Assembly (NCBI GenBank): GCA_020849155.1
Contig: JADLGU010000135.1
Location: 1 to 6,498, forward strand
DNA length: 6,498 bases
DNA from: Rhodocyclaceae bacterium
GTDB lineage: Bacteria > Pseudomonadota > Gammaproteobacteria > Burkholderiales > Rhodocyclaceae
Direction of reading: 5' to 3'
This document shows, one piece after another, positions 6,081-6,498 of the stretch; the stretch's first letter is position 1, and each line of letters opens with the position of its first letter. The position numbers and the translations under genes were made by a program. Below the pieces are notes generated by a model. It had not been told where the DNA came from. It did no database searches and saw only the letters and a list, made by a program, of their open reading frames with translations.

Positions 6081-6086
6081 AGGAAG
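6081..6086 (+). promoter_or_regulatory. Ribosome binding site for intact nuoD, provided by the insert
   Basis: AGGAAG ends seven bases before the ATG at 6094 and lies wholly within the inserted segment. It makes the second copy a credible independent start in addition to possible coupling through the TAATG overlap. Confidence 0.65.
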
Positions 6087-6093
6087 TCAAGTA

Positions 6094-6129
6094 ATGGCCG
6101 AGATACGCAATTACACGATCAATTTTGGC
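6094..6129 (+). repeat. Direct repeat copy 2 (start of intact nuoD)
   Basis: Second copy of the duplicated nuoD 5' end; the same 12 residues are encoded as in 5948-5983, with four synonymous changes including the rare ATA codon. From 6130 the sequence continues with the normal nuoD codons for PQHPAAHG. Confidence 0.9.
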
Positions 6130-6498
6130 CCCCAACACCCCGCTGCGCACGGCGTGCTGCGCCTGGTGCTGGAGCTCGACGGCGAGGTGATCGTGCGCGC
6201 CGATCCGCACATCGGCCTGCTGCACCGCGCCACCGAGAAGCTGGCCGAGACCCGCACCTGGCTGCAGACGCTGCCCTACCTCGACCGCCTCGACTACGTC
6301 TCGATGATGTGCAACGAGCACGCCTACTGCCTGGCGGTGGAGAAGCTGCTTAGGCTTGAGGTGCCGATCCGTGCCCAGTACATCCGCGTCATGATGGACG
6401 AGGTGACGCGCATCCTCATCCACCTGCTCAACCTCGGCACCCACGCCCTCGACATCGGCGCCATGACCATGGTGCTGTACACCTTACGCGAGCGCGAG
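6094..6498 (+). CDS. nuoD: NADH-quinone oxidoreductase subunit D, N-terminal part (3' end outside window)
   Basis: NuoD (49-kDa subunit homologue) forms the quinone-binding pocket of complex I with NuoB. The open frame gives 135 residues to the window edge. GPQHPAAHGVLRLVLELDGE (12-31) contains His19, and DRLDYV (64-69) contains Tyr68. By alignment from memory these match Thermus Nqo4 His38 and Tyr87, the quinone headgroup ligands. PHIGLLHRATEKL and RAQYIRVM are also family-typical. One oddity is Ile109 in RILIHLLNLGTHALD, where a polar Asn or Ser usually precedes the His. Rare codons (ATA, AGG, TTA) appear in this gene. The start follows the AGGAAG site and overlaps the stop of the leader ORF by one base. 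The rest of the gene is needed to confirm that it is intact. Confidence 0.93.
   Translation, partial: MAEIRNYTINFGPQHPAAHGVLRLVLELDGEVIVRADPHIGLLHRATEKLAETRTWLQTLPYLDRLDYVSMMCNEHAYCLAVEKLLRLEVPIRAQYIRVMMDEVTRILIHLLNLGTHALDIGAMTMVLYTLRERE

Larger units (their letters stand above)
5984..6093. other. 110-bp palindrome-rich insert between the duplicated nuoD starts
   Basis: This segment separates the two nuoD 5' copies and has no counterpart in a normal nuoC-nuoD junction. It contains a perfect hairpin (6003-6025), outer arms TTCGGC (5984-5989) and GCCGAA (6032-6037), and a 13-mer (6032-6044) that is an inverted near-copy of the nuoD segment at 6117-6129 (12 of 13). Its right end supplies a Shine-Dalgarno for nuoD. 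It has no transposase and is too small for an insertion sequence. It could be a non-autonomous palindromic element, a template-switch product or, less likely, an assembly artefact. Confidence 0.6.
5948..6094 (+). pseudogene. 48-codon leader ORF: truncated duplicate of the nuoD 5' end
   Basis: The ATG at 5948 overlaps the nuoC stop by eight bases and follows GGGGAT (5935-5940) at good spacing, so it should be translated. The first 12 codons encode MAEIRNYTINFG, identical to the NuoD N-terminus below. The frame then leaves nuoD and continues with 36 unrelated residues (FGRASRLTSAAPTLACAEID and so on to DQEVK) before TAA at 6092-6094. That stop shares its last A with the ATG of the intact nuoD (TAATG). 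The N-terminal match and the overlap with nuoC suggest this was the original nuoD start. The second half has no recognisable domain and is probably just the translated insert. It may be a non-functional remnant, or a leader peptide that passes ribosomes from nuoC to nuoD. Confidence 0.75.

Noticed and set aside
6039..6353. A plus-strand frame of 104 codons overlapping nuoD
   Set aside because: It runs out of frame through well-conserved NuoD coding sequence and has no plausible start site.
1..6498. CRISPR array, insertion sequence with transposase, phage or defence genes
   Set aside because: No regularly spaced repeats, transposase motifs or defence domains were seen; apart from the nuoC-nuoD insert the region is ordinary core genome.

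Overview
The window is a stretch of GC-rich bacterial core genome, all transcribed on the + strand. It reads ftsH (3' end) - folP - glmM - tpiA - secG - tRNA-Leu(GAG) - nuoA - nuoB - nuoC - nuoD (5' end). The gene order, the separate (unfused) nuoC and nuoD, and the protein sequences suggest a betaproteobacterium, possibly Rhodocyclales-like. That placement comes from remembered family features, not from a search.

Left part (1-2951): the end of the membrane protease FtsH is closed by a strong intrinsic terminator whose T-tract ends one base before the folP start. folP (dihydropteroate synthase) and glmM (phosphoglucosamine mutase) follow as a tight pair. This is the conserved ftsH-folP-glmM block, which in E. 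coli also continues to secG and a Leu(GAG) tRNA. Middle part (2952-4383): tpiA has a good sigma70-type promoter of its own and is followed closely by secG. A short AT-rich region with a perfect TATAAT then leads to the tRNA-Leu(GAG) gene. Right part (4384-6498): the start of the complex I operon, nuoABC and the first 135 codons of nuoD.

The most unusual spot is the nuoC/nuoD junction. The expected nuoD start, overlapping the nuoC stop, is present and encodes MAEIRNYTINFG. The frame then runs into about 110 bp of unrelated, palindrome-rich sequence and stops. The stop overlaps the ATG of a second copy of the same 12-codon start, which continues as normal nuoD. The two copies differ at four bases, all synonymous. 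The result is a 48-codon leader ORF that overlaps nuoC at one end and nuoD at the other. An inverted copy of a nuoD segment in the insert could pair with either duplicate. I see this as an insertion or template-switch event that left nuoD intact and may have created a translational relay. No wholly new multigene system is visible; everything else is housekeeping.

No gene-free stretch exceeds about 115 bases. The intergenic spaces hold the terminator, promoter and hairpin features listed.
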